Assembly: GCA_030065855.1 (NCBI GenBank) | Contig: JASJCT010000041.1 | Location: forward strand, 1 to 64,000 | DNA from: Myxococcota bacterium | Lineage (GTDB): Bacteria; Myxococcota_A; Polyangia; JAAYKL01 | Direction: 5' to 3' | Length of the DNA stretch: 64,000 nucleotides | Shown: positions 1 through 9,242 of the stretch, piece after piece | How the letters are laid out: each line of letters opens with the position of its first letter | How positions within the stretch are numbered: the stretch's first letter is position 1 | Program-made: the position numbers and the translations under genes | Notes under the pieces: model-generated | The model's database searches: none | The model's input: only the letters and a program-made list of their open reading frames with translations | Told to the model about the DNA's origin: nothing

Positions 1-16
1 TCGATTGGACGTGTCA

Positions 17-196
17 AAATCCCCCTAACCCCCTTTTTCAAGGGGGAGATCCTTTACCCGGCATAAAAATAGCAAAAATCGCGACATTTGCCCTTAACCG
101 AATGCCATTGTGAAAAAGGGGGCCGGGGGGATTTCATCATTTCCCCTGGCATTGTGAGGTGACAAAATCCCCCTACCCCCCTTTTTCAAGGGGGAA
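17..196. repeat. G/C-run palindromic repeats (family A), left-edge cluster
   Basis: Three copies of a short imperfect palindrome made of a C5 run, a second C5-6 run, TTTTTCA and a G5 run lie at about 17-47, 112-135 (opposite orientation) and 163-196. The last two form a composite unit joined by a linker of about 27 bases that contains TTCCCCTGGCATTG. The same linker, in the opposite orientation, joins two copies at 56332-56427. The sequence is intergenic and lies downstream of the ablB stop. It resembles REP/BIME elements; no transposase is attached. Confidence 0.85.
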
Positions 197-246
197 TTTG
201 CTAACCTCGCCCGACAAATTTCGTTTAACATGGCACTACGCTGGCA

Positions 247-1089
247 TTACGCGTCGAAGTACCGGTACCAGACGTTCATGCTCTCTAGACCGCCCGAGAT
301 GTTGGTGTTGTTCACGAGGGTGCCTGCCAAATCATAGCCGCACCGGCTAAAGGTGAGGTTCATGCCCGCTGATAAGGATCGGGCAATGGTAAATGCCAGC
401 GAAATCCCCTGTTCTTTTGCTGTGTTATCCATTGACGTCAACAGTCGACGCGCCAGTCCGAGGCCTCGAAAGGCCGGATCTGTTGCAAAATCAGTCATCT
501 CCAACATGGTTCCGCCTTCAGCGGGCTCTGCTGCGGATACGGCTGCGATGGTGCCGGCTGCATCTCGTATCGTGAAATACGTAACCCCACTGTTCATGGA
601 CTGGGCGATGAAGGCAGGGTCGTGTATGGGAAAGGGGTAGCTGTCAAAAACAATCCCATAGAGTTGCGCAATTGCGTTGGCGTCTTCGATACAACCGGGC
701 TGCTGGCGCAGGTGTGAGGGTAGGGGAGGGGGGTCAGGTCCTCTTTTACGGTCAGCGCGCACCAACGCCAGTACGCCAGTCACTTCACCTGCACGCTGCT
801 CTATTTGGCGCATGGGATCACAGAACCGGGAAACAAACACCAGCCCCCCACAGCCAGGCCCCAGTGGGATTTGGGCCTCGACCCTGTAACCCCGGTCGGT
901 AAACCAAGACACAGCGGCTGGCGGGACTTTGGCAAAAATCTTGGCTCTCCCCCCTTGTTCGGCCAGGCGATCCAGCTGCGTCACAATGCCCGGGCCGTCT
1001 TTGGGAGAGAGATGCATCAGGTATACCCGGTCGTTGTGGGGGCCGTGCTGTATCGTGGAGCCCCCAATGGTCTCGATCACATCTCTCAT
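247..1089 (-). CDS. ablB: Putative beta-lysine N6-acetyltransferase AblB
   Basis: This is a 280-residue protein with a C-terminal GNAT acetyltransferase fold. The acetyl-CoA loop region reads FRGLGLARRLL, and the family-typical ending contains NNTNISGG followed by ESMNVWYR. AblB acetylates the beta-lysine made by lysine 2,3-aminomutase to N-epsilon-acetyl-beta-lysine, a compatible solute best known from methanogens and some bacteria. The start codon overlaps the stop of the upstream symporter (ATGA type), so the two are probably translationally coupled. The lysine 2,3-aminomutase gene is two genes upstream on the same strand, which supports the assignment strongly. The protein is presumably cytoplasmic. 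Confidence 0.9.
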   Translation of the reverse strand: MRDVIETIGGSTIQHGPHNDRVYLMHLSPKDGPGIVTQLDRLAEQGGRAKIFAKVPPAAVSWFTDRGYRVEAQIPLGPGCGGLVFVSRFCDPMRQIEQRAGEVTGVLALVRADRKRGPDPPPLPSHLRQQPGCIEDANAIAQLYGIVFDSYPFPIHDPAFIAQSMNSGVTYFTIRDAAGTIAAVSAAEPAEGGTMLEMTDFATDPAFRGLGLARRLLTSMDNTAKEQGISLAFTIARSLSAGMNLTFSRCGYDLAGTLVNNTNISGGLESMNVWYRYFDA

Positions 1090-2528
1090 GCAGACGCCTC
1101 GCTGCCACGGCCCTGGTCAGGCAAGGCCAAAGAAAGGCAGACAAAGACGATGCCAGATGCTGCGATGCCCAGTGCAGCGGCTGGCAAATAGGTCGGCAGA
1201 TCAGGTGCGGTGAGTAGCAACGTAAGGGTTAGCCCGCCGCCTACCACCATCGCGCCAAAGGCACCGGCATTGCTGGCGCGTGGCCAGAAATAGGCGCCCA
1301 AGGTTGGGACAAAGAGACCGGATACCAGGAATTCATAGGCGTACAAAATACCGTCCAGGACTTGGTCGAACTGACTTGCCAGGAGCATCGCAATGGCACC
1401 GGCCACCAGGGTGACTCCCTGGGAAAGGCGGATCAAGGCGCGCGCTGAAGCGCCCTTCCAGAGATACCGCTCGATCAGATCGTTCACGATGTTGCTCGAA
1501 GAAGCGAGCAGACAACTATCCGCCGTGGACATAATGGCTGAGAAGTAAGCAGCTACCACGATACCTGCAACGCCTAGGGGTAGGACTTGGGCGATGAGCA
1601 TGGGCAATGCTGTTTCTTTTTCCGAAAGGGGGAGATCTGGATAAATCGCCCGGGCACAGATGCCCAAAAAGACCCCCACAAAGGCCATCACCGGGTACTC
1701 AAAAAGTCCGGCAATATACCATGCCCGGCGGGCTTGTTTTGCATCCCGGCACGCGTACATCCGCTGGTACAGGGTCATGGCCACGACCCAAATCGGCAGG
1801 ATCGCCACTGCCCACCGCACGAGCTCAGCAACGGTGACATTGGTCAGGTCAAAATGGGCCGGACCGACGCATTCAAAGAGGCGGTTGAATCCACCTATCT
1901 CGCGCAATGCAAAGGGGATCGCCAAGAAGATCAGCCCGCCGAGCAGGATGATCCACTGAATGGTATCGGTGTAGATGACCGCCTTGAGGCCTCCGAGTAC
2001 GGTGTAGACGATCATGACCGCGCCGATGACCAGGATACCGAACGAGACCGGATCCATTCCCACATGAACATCGGCGAGGATCGTGGCTGACGCCAACTTG
2101 GCCCCGGCCAGTACTTGGCCGCCGGTGAATCCCAGGTATCCCCCGGCAGAGATGATCCCAGCAACGAGGGCAACGGCACTGCCGTATCGATGGCGGAGAA
2201 AGTCAGGATAGGTCATCATGTTGTGGCGCGCGTCAACGGCCTTGATGCGGGGGATGATGAACACGGCCGAGAGCCAGGCGCCGACCAGGCCGGTAAACAG
2301 CATCCAACTGCCGGCAAGACCGATGGCAAAGCCCAGACCACCCAAGCCAATGGAAAATCCACCGCCCACATCTGTGGCAACTATCGACAGGCCGACGTGA
2401 AAGGCCGGTATCTTTCGTCCGCCCACGTAATAATCCTCGGCATTTTTGTTCTTTTTGAGGAAATAGATACCGATGCCCAGCACACCAGCCAGGTAGAGGG
2501 CAAACAGGACAAAGTCTAGACCAGACAA
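1086..2528 (-). CDS. Sodium:solute symporter (SSS family)
   Basis: This 480-residue integral membrane protein has about 13 hydrophobic segments and the look of the sodium:solute symporter family (PutP/PanF-like). The N-terminus runs straight into the first helix, followed by a short charged loop containing YYVGGR that is typical of the family, and the core contains GGLKAVIYTDTIQ. It is sandwiched between lysine 2,3-aminomutase (2 bases upstream) and the beta-lysine acetyltransferase (4-base overlap downstream), so all three are very likely one transcript. The context suggests uptake of lysine, beta-lysine or another osmolyte, but the substrate cannot be read from sequence. Confidence 0.85.
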   Translation of the reverse strand: MSGLDFVLFALYLAGVLGIGIYFLKKNKNAEDYYVGGRKIPAFHVGLSIVATDVGGGFSIGLGGLGFAIGLAGSWMLFTGLVGAWLSAVFIIPRIKAVDARHNMMTYPDFLRHRYGSAVALVAGIISAGGYLGFTGGQVLAGAKLASATILADVHVGMDPVSFGILVIGAVMIVYTVLGGLKAVIYTDTIQWIILLGGLIFLAIPFALREIGGFNRLFECVGPAHFDLTNVTVAELVRWAVAILPIWVVAMTLYQRMYACRDAKQARRAWYIAGLFEYPVMAFVGVFLGICARAIYPDLPLSEKETALPMLIAQVLPLGVAGIVVAAYFSAIMSTADSCLLASSSNIVNDLIERYLWKGASARALIRLSQGVTLVAGAIAMLLASQFDQVLDGILYAYEFLVSGLFVPTLGAYFWPRASNAGAFGAMVVGGGLTLTLLLTAPDLPTYLPAAALGIAASGIVFVCLSLALPDQGRGSEASA

Positions 2529-2530
2529 TA

Positions 2531-3838
2531 CTAGCCTCTGCGGACGATCCGTTCGTTGTTTTCAGGGGTGAGCGAGATGGTGGTGTCCCAATCGGCCAGG
2601 AGCTTCTCAATGCCCACGGCCTTGTCTTCTTCTGCATCTTCAAGCTTGAGGTGGAGCTGGCATTCTTTGCAATCTCGCTCGCAAAAGATTGCTTCGTAGG
2701 ATTCTGGCTCCTCATATGTCGCGATGACCCCTTCGTAATTCCGAAGCACCACTTTGTTCGTAGACCAAGAGACCAGGTAATTGGGGATGAGCGGGACCTT
2801 GCCCCCGCCTCCAGGGGTGTCGATCACATAGGTGGGAACGGCAAATCCACTGGTATGGCCGATCAGGCTCTCCATGATCTCAATACCCTTGCCCACAGGC
2901 GTTCGAAAGTGGCTGAGCCCTTCTGAAAGGTCGCACTGGTAGATGTAATAGGGCCGGACGCGGTTCATAACGAGCTTGTGAACCAGGCTTCGGACAATGC
3001 GAGGACAGTCATTAATGCCGGCCAGCAGTACGGACTGATTTCCCAGAGGGATACCCGCGTCTGCGAGCTTTGCCAGCGCGGCTTTGGACGAGCTTGTGAT
3101 TTCTCGGGGGTGGTTGAAATGGGTATTGATCCACACTGGGTGATGTTGCTTGAGTACGTCGATGAGGCCACTGGTTATGCGATAGGGCAGCACCACCGGC
3201 GTCCGGGTGCCGATGCGCACGACTTCTACGTGTGGGATGGATTGAAGTTCGCCCAAGAGCCAGTCGAGCCGCTCATCTGACAGCAGGAACGGATCCCCTC
3301 CGGACACCACCACATCCCGAACCGTGGGGGACTTTCGGATATAATCAATCCCTTTGCTGAGCTGTTCCTTGGACGGGATTTCATCCTTATCGCCCACCTT
3401 TCGCTTGCGGGTGCAAAAGCGGCAGTACATGGCGCACATGTTGCTCGCGTGAAAGAGCACCCGGTCTGGATAGCGGTAAGTGATGCCCGGCACAGGGGAG
3501 TCCAAGTCCTCGGCCAGGGGATCCCGCATATCCCGGCGTTCCAAACTCAATTCTCGAATCGACGGAAACGCCTGTCGAAATACAGGGCAGTTGCCAATAT
3601 CCCGGGTGTCGATGAGTGACAGGTAGTATGGGGTGACACTCATTGGAAAGCGCTTGACAGTATTTCTGAAGGCCTTGCGGTCCTCATCTGGCAGGCGGAT
3701 GCCGAGGAGCCGTTCTGCAGTATCCAAGTCCCGAATCGCGTTGCGCAGTTGCCAGCGCCAATCTTTCCAGTGCAGTAGGTTCGAATCTTCGTCGATTCGC
3801 GCTGCAATTGCTTGCTGCTTCATGGTGTACACGGTCAT
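2531..3838 (-). CDS. ablA: L-lysine 2,3-aminomutase
   Basis: This 435-residue radical SAM, PLP-dependent enzyme interconverts L-lysine and L-beta-lysine. The CxxxCxxC motif that binds the [4Fe-4S] cluster is at residues 135-142 (CAMYCRFC), followed by TRKRKVG. The typical N-terminal tryptophan-rich segment ([10 protein letters not shown]) is at residues 24-33. Length matches KamA/AblA enzymes (about 415-470). It is the first gene of a minus-strand operon with a symporter and AblB, which points to synthesis of N-acetyl-beta-lysine rather than lysine fermentation; no fermentation partner such as a 5,6-aminomutase is nearby. An AAAGG ribosome site precedes the chosen ATG. Confidence 0.93.
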   Translation of the reverse strand: MTVYTMKQQAIAARIDEDSNLLHWKDWRWQLRNAIRDLDTAERLLGIRLPDEDRKAFRNTVKRFPMSVTPYYLSLIDTRDIGNCPVFRQAFPSIRELSLERRDMRDPLAEDLDSPVPGITYRYPDRVLFHASNMCAMYCRFCTRKRKVGDKDEIPSKEQLSKGIDYIRKSPTVRDVVVSGGDPFLLSDERLDWLLGELQSIPHVEVVRIGTRTPVVLPYRITSGLIDVLKQHHPVWINTHFNHPREITSSSKAALAKLADAGIPLGNQSVLLAGINDCPRIVRSLVHKLVMNRVRPYYIYQCDLSEGLSHFRTPVGKGIEIMESLIGHTSGFAVPTYVIDTPGGGGKVPLIPNYLVSWSTNKVVLRNYEGVIATYEEPESYEAIFCERDCKECQLHLKLEDAEEDKAVGIEKLLADWDTTISLTPENNERIVRRG

Positions 3839-4016
3839 AGAGGAACCTTTCGATTGTGAGTATTCATTGTTTGAGCCTGGGGAGGAACTATCGCTTCAAT
3901 TGCATTCCCGTTCATCAGTGCGATTAACACTTGCTCCATCACAAGCATGTCCGCCATTTTGCCCCCTCGTGCCTTTACCACTTAACACACGAGCGAAAAC
4001 AAGGCAAATGACCGGG

Positions 4017-4072
4017 GGTCGGTCGGCCCCCTCCCAACCCTCTACTGGTGGACGTTCGGAGGTTGGGGGAGG
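4017..4072. repeat. Intergenic palindrome, family B copy 1
   Basis: The arms CCCTCCCAACC and GGTTGGGGGAGG can pair into a stem around a loop containing GTGGACGTTCGGA. The same core, GTGGACGTTCGGA or its complement TCCGAACGTCCAC, recurs near 50.5 kb and 60.4 kb. It sits in the 325-base gap between the divergent ablA and vapB genes. Apart from this palindrome and the vapB promoter, nothing else is visible in that gap. Confidence 0.75.
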
Positions 4073-4103
4073 TAGTAATGCACCCGTCGGTCGAGCACTG
4101 GGA

Positions 4104-4141
4104 TTGACAATTCTTAGCAATGATATATACTGGTATATACT
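4104..4141 (+). promoter_or_regulatory. vapBC promoter with duplicated -10/operator
   Basis: A canonical -35 (TTGACA, 4104-4109) is followed after 16 bases by TATACT (4126-4131). TATATACTGG is repeated directly at 10-base spacing, giving a second TATACT at 4136-4141. Duplicated AT-rich half sites over the -10 are expected for an AbrB-fold antitoxin that represses its own operon. A ribosome site (AGGAG, 4152-4156) then leads to the vapB ATG at 4164. Confidence 0.75.
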
Positions 4142-4163
4142 TTAAGTCTGCAGGAGATATTTC

Positions 4164-4394
4164 ATGGAGGCTACGGCAAAACTGTTCAACAATGGCAGGT
4201 CCCAAGCTGTACGGCTGCCCAAGGCGTTTCGGTTCAAGGGTACTGAGGTCAGGATTCGAAAGGAGGGAGACAAGGTCATATTGGAACCCATCGAGCGACG
4301 CAGTTGGCCTGCGGGATTCTGGAATGCGTTCGAGCCAGATCCTGACTTTGAAGTGCCTGAGCCACTCGATTCAGAAAGTGTTAGCCTAGATTAA
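4164..4394 (+). CDS. vapB: VapB-type antitoxin (AbrB/MazE fold)
   Basis: This 76-residue protein has an N-terminal swapped-hairpin AbrB/SpoVT DNA-binding domain (AKLFNNGRSQAVRLPKAFRF, residues 4-23). The acidic, flexible C-terminus is typical of the part that wraps the toxin. It should neutralise the PIN toxin encoded 10 bases downstream and repress the operon by binding the repeated promoter element just upstream. The start is fixed by a good ribosome site 7 bases before the ATG. An overlapping frame beginning at 4120 has no similarity and was ignored. Confidence 0.9.
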   Translation: MEATAKLFNNGRSQAVRLPKAFRFKGTEVRIRKEGDKVILEPIERRSWPAGFWNAFEPDPDFEVPEPLDSESVSLD

Positions 4395-4404
4395 AACAGT
4401 CAAA

Positions 4405-4821
4405 ATGTATCTACTCGATACGAATATTCTCAGCTACTGGATGCGCGGTGACGAGGCCTTGATCGCCCGAATCAAACGCTACTCTCCCTCTGATTTGGCG
4501 TTTACTGCTATCAGTTTGGCTGAGATTCAATACGGAATTGAGAAATCCCCAGTGAAAAAAAGGGTGCGAACCGCCAAACTACAAGCCATAGCAGCACAAC
4601 TCGACATCTACCCGTTCGATAAGATTGCCGCGCCGCACTATGCTGATATCAGGGCTCAACTTGAGAAAGCCGGCCAGCCCATAAGCGAAAGAGACACCCA
4701 AATCGCCGCTATTGCCAGGGCAAATAAGTTGACTATCGTTACCCACAATACCAGGGAATTCACTCTAATCCCTAGATTGGAAGTGCAGGATTGGGCGCCA
4801 TGCGACGGGAGCACCTACTGA
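4405..4821 (+). CDS. vapC: VapC-type PIN-domain toxin ribonuclease
   Basis: This 138-residue PIN domain is of normal length for VapC. The acidic metal-binding residues are D5 (LLDTN), E40 (SLAEIQYG) and D97 (ERDTQIAAIA), with the family-typical TIVTHNTREF strand near the end. VapC enzymes are Mg-dependent endoribonucleases that cut tRNA or rRNA and are held inactive by VapB. It is co-transcribed with the antitoxin. It ends 16 bases from the end of the convergent receptor gene. All catalytic positions are present, so the module looks intact. Confidence 0.92.
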   Translation: MYLLDTNILSYWMRGDEALIARIKRYSPSDLAFTAISLAEIQYGIEKSPVKKRVRTAKLQAIAAQLDIYPFDKIAAPHYADIRAQLEKAGQPISERDTQIAAIARANKLTIVTHNTREFTLIPRLEVQDWAPCDGSTY

Positions 4822-4837
4822 GATAGGTTCTTAACCG

Positions 4838-6412
4838 TCAGCTTTCGGTATCTCCGATTTTATCCATTAGGCCGTCAAGGGTAGTGCGGGTTGCTTTTAA
4901 CTTGTCCATGTTGGTGGTTACTGTGGCAACGGAAGTACTCAAATAATCCGCAGCTGTCTTTAGCTGGCTAATAGCGGCAACGACCTCGTGGACAGTGGAT
5001 TTTTGTTTTTGAGATGCATCTGCGATGACATCCACCTGGCGCGATGCTTCGCCAAAGGCGCTGGAGATGCCTGCAATCGCTGCCTCCACTGTACTGAGGT
5101 GGCCGACTTGATTGCGGATTAAGCGCGCGGTTTCCTGCGTGCTTGATGCACTGCCGTGGGCTTTGCGGCGGATGCTCTCCAATAACCGGTGGCTGCGCAC
5201 CACATGGGCTTCGATGACTTGAATCATCGCGCGGAGCTCATTTGCAATGACTCGAAATCCCTTGCCTTTTTTACCAGCGTGGACCGCCTGAACCGCCGCG
5301 TTAATGGCCAGGATATTAATTTGTTGGGCGATTTCTTGGATAAAGGTGAGGATCTCCTCTGTGCTGCCAATTTCTTTAGAGAGGTCGCTGATTTCCGTTT
5401 CCAGGTGTTCCATGATCGGCATTGTTTTAGAAAAACCTTCGGCGACATGCTTTAAGTTGTTTGCGCTGGTCATGGCTGAAGTGTTTGTTTTTTCTGCGAT
5501 ATCGCGACTTTGAAGTGCGGCAGTGGTCATAGCATCTGCGGCATTCCGGACGTTTTCAATCGAGTTGCTCACACTCTTGGCTGTGGATGCCTGCTCAGCT
5601 GCCTGGGCAGCTACGCTCTCGGAAACAGTCGCGAGCTCGGCTACCACGTTCTGAATTTCCGGTTGTACCCCTTTGATGGTCGTAAGGAGAGCGGCTTGCC
5701 GCAGGCCCGTGGCCTCGGTCAGGTCAAAGAGATTGATGAATTTGTCCCTCAGCATCATGGCTGCGGCGATAATGATCAAAACGAACCCGTACTCGACCAG
5801 GTAAACCGAGCTATAGACGGCTTCAGTGACCAAGATGTCGTTTAAACAGCAGACAAAAAAAAGACCGAGCGCAATCACCAGATACTTCAAGTGGCGCTCT
5901 CCCTTTCGATATTGCCGGTAAAACCGATAAAATCCATACGCTATAACAACAAAAATCGTGATAAAGAGGAGGGCAGCGCCGTCTCCGAGCTTGCATTCCA
6001 TGTAGGTGAGCCCGAGCCACTCGATGTGTTTGACTTCTGGTTTGCTTAAATCAACGCCTAGGGTCGTAAACTGATTGAGTAGAATAAGCACCCCTAGGAA
6101 GATGCCCAACCCTATTAATTTCTTGCGGACTTTTAACTTGAAGGTGTTAGTGGCATACCAAGTGGTCGTGTATGTAATGAAGGCTGACGAAATGAGTTGG
6201 CCTTGCTGCCAGTGGCCACCCGCTATTGCCGTTTCAGCCCCATACAATCCAGCAGCGCAAAAATCGTATGCTGCCACGGAAAAGCACGCGGCGGCAAAGG
6301 ATCGATTTTCCTTTTCCATCGGGCGTTTCAGATAGAGCATCAAATGGTAGATACCCACCCATACTGCCACAGCAGAGCACATATAGGCGAGAATGGTAGT
6401 CCAATACATCAT
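4838..6412 (-). CDS. 7-TM receptor with MCP-like signalling domain (paralogue 1)
   Basis: This 524-residue protein has seven predicted TM helices in residues 3-220 (about 5-27, 38-58, 70-88, 98-118, 146-166, 175-195 and 202-222). A long coiled coil follows, with a methyl-accepting chemotaxis hairpin whose tip is at about 358-393. The tip keeps IAQQINILAINAA but then reads VQAVHAGKKGKGF, where classical chemoreceptors have IEAARAGE.GRGF. There is no HAMP or periplasmic sensor domain, so the 7-TM bundle is presumably the sensor. It is the last of three close paralogues in tandem. The altered tip makes coupling to an ordinary CheA/CheW array uncertain. Confidence 0.8.
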   Translation of the reverse strand: MMYWTTILAYMCSAVAVWVGIYHLMLYLKRPMEKENRSFAAACFSVAAYDFCAAGLYGAETAIAGGHWQQGQLISSAFITYTTTWYATNTFKLKVRKKLIGLGIFLGVLILLNQFTTLGVDLSKPEVKHIEWLGLTYMECKLGDGAALLFITIFVVIAYGFYRFYRQYRKGERHLKYLVIALGLFFVCCLNDILVTEAVYSSVYLVEYGFVLIIIAAAMMLRDKFINLFDLTEATGLRQAALLTTIKGVQPEIQNVVAELATVSESVAAQAAEQASTAKSVSNSIENVRNAADAMTTAALQSRDIAEKTNTSAMTSANNLKHVAEGFSKTMPIMEHLETEISDLSKEIGSTEEILTFIQEIAQQINILAINAAVQAVHAGKKGKGFRVIANELRAMIQVIEAHVVRSHRLLESIRRKAHGSASSTQETARLIRNQVGHLSTVEAAIAGISSAFGEASRQVDVIADASQKQKSTVHEVVAAISQLKTAADYLSTSVATVTTNMDKLKATRTTLDGLMDKIGDTES

Positions 6413-6489
6413 TACTTAATGTAATACGTCAATCGATACGATATCTTTAAAGGCAAGTGTATCACCTCGTTGCTGGGAATCCACTCGGA

Positions 6490-7458
6490 CTAGATATTAA
6501 AAAGCGTTTCGATATTGGCGATTAGGTCCTGGCAGGTATCGTCGTCTGCTACGCGGACGCCCTCGGCTTTGCTTTCATCGTCGTGGGGGGTTACGATCGC
6601 GCCATTGGAGAAATTTATCACGTGGCCGCCGCCGATCCCTTCGAAACCGACCACGACCTGTTCGTTTCCAAATTTGTGCGGGCCTAGCAGCCTTCCGTTG
6701 CTTTCTAATTGAGCGTCAATCTGCGTCCAGAATCGCTGGACAAGAAAGAGGTCGGCGTCGACATAGGGGTCCATCTTGTAATGCACGGTGAGACCTGGTT
6801 TGCCGTCATTATCTCCATCGATGACCCTATCGTCGGTTGCCATGGAGTTGGGTGCCGGCAGTGGATCATTCTCAATATCGTCAAACCCGTCCCGATTAAG
6901 TCCTGCCAGATCCCACACTTTGGGCTGGGTAAAGTGGTTGTCTTCAAATGTTAACGCCCGGTCGACCAGAGGAATCGCCTCGAAAAAACCCTCAGGGATG
7001 GTCATTTCTGATTCGCTGTCAGATTCATTGGCGATGAAGCATAATTCAGCTTGGCCATTATAGGTATTTATCCCAGTCTCTGTGATGCCTAGCATCAAGT
7101 AGAGTCTCGCCGTACTTTTAACTTCTCCCACAGGTTCGTTGTACTGGGTCGTGGCGACTTGTTTTAGCTGAAATGCCCACTTTCCAGGCAACGGGTCCCC
7201 AGCGGTATCTGTTCCTGTATCTGTATCTGAGGCTGTATCAGCCTCCGTATCCGTATCCGTATCGCTATCAGCGTCTCCGTCAGTGTCCGTATCCCCATCC
7301 GTATCTGAGTCCCCATCAGAATCAGTATCAGCATCTCCGTCACTGTCTGCATCTGAATCAGATCCTACGCGCTCATCGGACCCGCCACAGCTCATATGGC
7401 TGAGCAGCAGTGTTGCTATTAAAACAGGCAGTAGTCGTATTGCCAAATACTGTATCAT
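6490..7458 (-). CDS. Asp/Ser/Thr-rich secreted lipoprotein, unknown function
   Basis: This 322-residue protein starts with a lipoprotein-type signal peptide; the mature N-terminus is probably the Cys of SHMSC, a weak lipobox. A linker of about 75 residues of alternating Asp with Ser, Thr, Gly or Ala follows, then a globular domain of about 210 residues that I do not recognise. The upstream in-frame ATG at 7485 would add nine charged residues before the signal sequence, so 7458 was chosen. Asp-rich tracts of this kind occur in cell-surface proteins of myxobacterial relatives and probably bind calcium. It lies between receptor paralogues 1 and 2 on the same strand, so it may be co-transcribed with them. 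Confidence 0.75.
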   Translation of the reverse strand: MIQYLAIRLLPVLIATLLLSHMSCGGSDERVGSDSDADSDGDADTDSDGDSDTDGDTDTDGDADSDTDTDTEADTASDTDTGTDTAGDPLPGKWAFQLKQVATTQYNEPVGEVKSTARLYLMLGITETGINTYNGQAELCFIANESDSESEMTIPEGFFEAIPLVDRALTFEDNHFTQPKVWDLAGLNRDGFDDIENDPLPAPNSMATDDRVIDGDNDGKPGLTVHYKMDPYVDADLFLVQRFWTQIDAQLESNGRLLGPHKFGNEQVVVGFEGIGGGHVINFSNGAIVTPHDDESKAEGVRVADDDTCQDLIANIETLFNI

Positions 7459-7543
7459 GCAGTGCCTCCACCAAAGACGTTTCAATGGATACTATAACGT
7501 TAGTTATTTTTTAGTACAACGGCAATATATTGAAAAATCACTT

Positions 7544-9118
7544 TCAGAGTTGGGTATCGCCGATTTTATCCATTAGGCCATCAAGGGTGCTGCGGGTTGC
7601 TTTTAACTTGTCCATGTTGGTTATGACCGTAGAAACGGAATTGTTTAGGTAATCCGTGGCTGTCTTTAGCTGGTCTATAGCTGCAGCCACCTCGTGGACA
7701 GTGGATTTTTGTTTTTGAGATGCGTCCGCGATGATGTCCACTTGGCGCAAAGCCTCGCCAAATGCACTGGAGATGCCCGCGATCCCAGTTTCCACCGTGC
7801 TGAGGTGGCCCACCTGATCCCGGATCAAATGCCCGGTCTCTCTTGTGTTTACTGCACCGCTGTGGGCTTTGCGGCGGATACTTTCCAATAATCGGTGGCT
7901 GCGCAACACATGGGCTTCGATGACTTGAATCATCCTGCGAAGCTCATTTGCAATTGATCGAAATCCTTTGCCTTTTTTGCCAGCGTAGACCGCCTGAACA
8001 GACGCGTTAACAGCGAGGATCTTTATTTGTTGGGCCATCTCTTGAATGAAGGTGAGGATCTCCTCTGTGCTACCGATTTCTTCTGACAGGTCGCCAATCT
8101 CCGTCTCCAAGTGATCCATAATCGGCATTGTCTTTGAAAAACCCTCTGCAACGTGCTTTAAGTTGCTTGCGCTGGTTGTGGCTGAAGCGTCTGTTTCTTC
8201 TGCAATATCGCGGCTTTGAAGTGCGGCAGTGGTCATAGCATCAGCGGCATTCCGGACGGTTTCAACCGAGTGGCCCACGCTCCTGGCTGTGAATGCTTGC
8301 TCACCTGCTTGGGCAGCCACGCTCTCGGAAACGGTCATGAGCTCGGCCACCACCTGTTGGATCTCTGGCTGTACCTCTTTGATGGTCGAAAGGAGCTCAG
8401 CCTGCTGATGGCGCGTGGTCTCGGTCAGGTCAAACAGGTCTATAAACTTATTCCTGAGCCCGAGAGTGACCGCGATGATGATCAAAATAAATGCATATTC
8501 GACCAAGTAGACCATGCTGTAGAGGTTTTCAGCGATGAGGATGTCGTTTACGCAAAAGGTGAAAAACAGGCCAAGGGCAACAACCAAGAATTTGAGGTGC
8601 TTTTCCCCTTGACGGTAGTGCTTCAAAGCGATGCGAAATCCATACGCCATGATAAAAAAAAGCATAAAGAAAAGGACGGTCGCGCCAAGGCCAAGGGAGC
8701 ATTCCATATAGGTGAGCCCGAGCCACTCGATGTGTTTGATCTCTGGATGGTTCAGATCGACGCCCAGGGTTGTAAACTGGTTGAGTATGGAAATGACACC
8801 CAGGATGATGCCCATACCGATGAGCTTTTTGCGGGCCCTGACGCCAAACGCATCAAACACATACCATGCCGTGTTGAACGTAATAAGCGCCGAGGAAAAG
8901 ATCTCTCCCTGCTGCCAGCGGCCGCCTGCTAAGGCCGTGTCAGCTCCATACAATCCAGCAGCGCAAAAATCGTACGCTGCAACAGAGAAGCACGCCATGG
9001 CAAAGGAGCGATTTTCCTTTTCCAGTGGCCGCTTTAGATAGAGCATCAAGTGATAGACGCCCACCCACACAGCCACGGCCGAGCACATATAAGCGAGAAT
9101 GGTGGTCCAATACATCAT
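7544..9118 (-). CDS. 7-TM receptor with MCP-like signalling domain (paralogue 2)
   Basis: This 524-residue protein is the closest relative of paralogue 1, including the MMYWTTILAYMCSAVAVWVG start and seven TM helices in the first 222 residues. The signalling tip reads INA-less KILAVNASVQAVYAGKKGKGF, again with Gln and Lys where chemoreceptors carry the two Glu of IEAARAGE. The chain ends GDTQL without a C-terminal CheR-tethering pentapeptide. The gene is preceded by paralogue 3 (124 bases) and followed by the Asp-rich lipoprotein (85 bases). The AT-rich upstream region resembles that of paralogue 1 (GATATC followed by an A/T run), as expected after tandem duplication. Confidence 0.8.
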   Translation of the reverse strand: MMYWTTILAYMCSAVAVWVGVYHLMLYLKRPLEKENRSFAMACFSVAAYDFCAAGLYGADTALAGGRWQQGEIFSSALITFNTAWYVFDAFGVRARKKLIGMGIILGVISILNQFTTLGVDLNHPEIKHIEWLGLTYMECSLGLGATVLFFMLFFIMAYGFRIALKHYRQGEKHLKFLVVALGLFFTFCVNDILIAENLYSMVYLVEYAFILIIIAVTLGLRNKFIDLFDLTETTRHQQAELLSTIKEVQPEIQQVVAELMTVSESVAAQAGEQAFTARSVGHSVETVRNAADAMTTAALQSRDIAEETDASATTSASNLKHVAEGFSKTMPIMDHLETEIGDLSEEIGSTEEILTFIQEMAQQIKILAVNASVQAVYAGKKGKGFRSIANELRRMIQVIEAHVLRSHRLLESIRRKAHSGAVNTRETGHLIRDQVGHLSTVETGIAGISSAFGEALRQVDIIADASQKQKSTVHEVAAAIDQLKTATDYLNNSVSTVITNMDKLKATRSTLDGLMDKIGDTQL

Positions 9119-9242
9119 TGTTATGGCAGTACTTGAATGTATCCGATATCATTAAAAGAATATCACTCCTTTGGCTGTTGAGCCAGTCAATCGATACTAT
9201 GGGGATTGCGTGTGAATGAATGCCTAATGCGACAATACTGTC

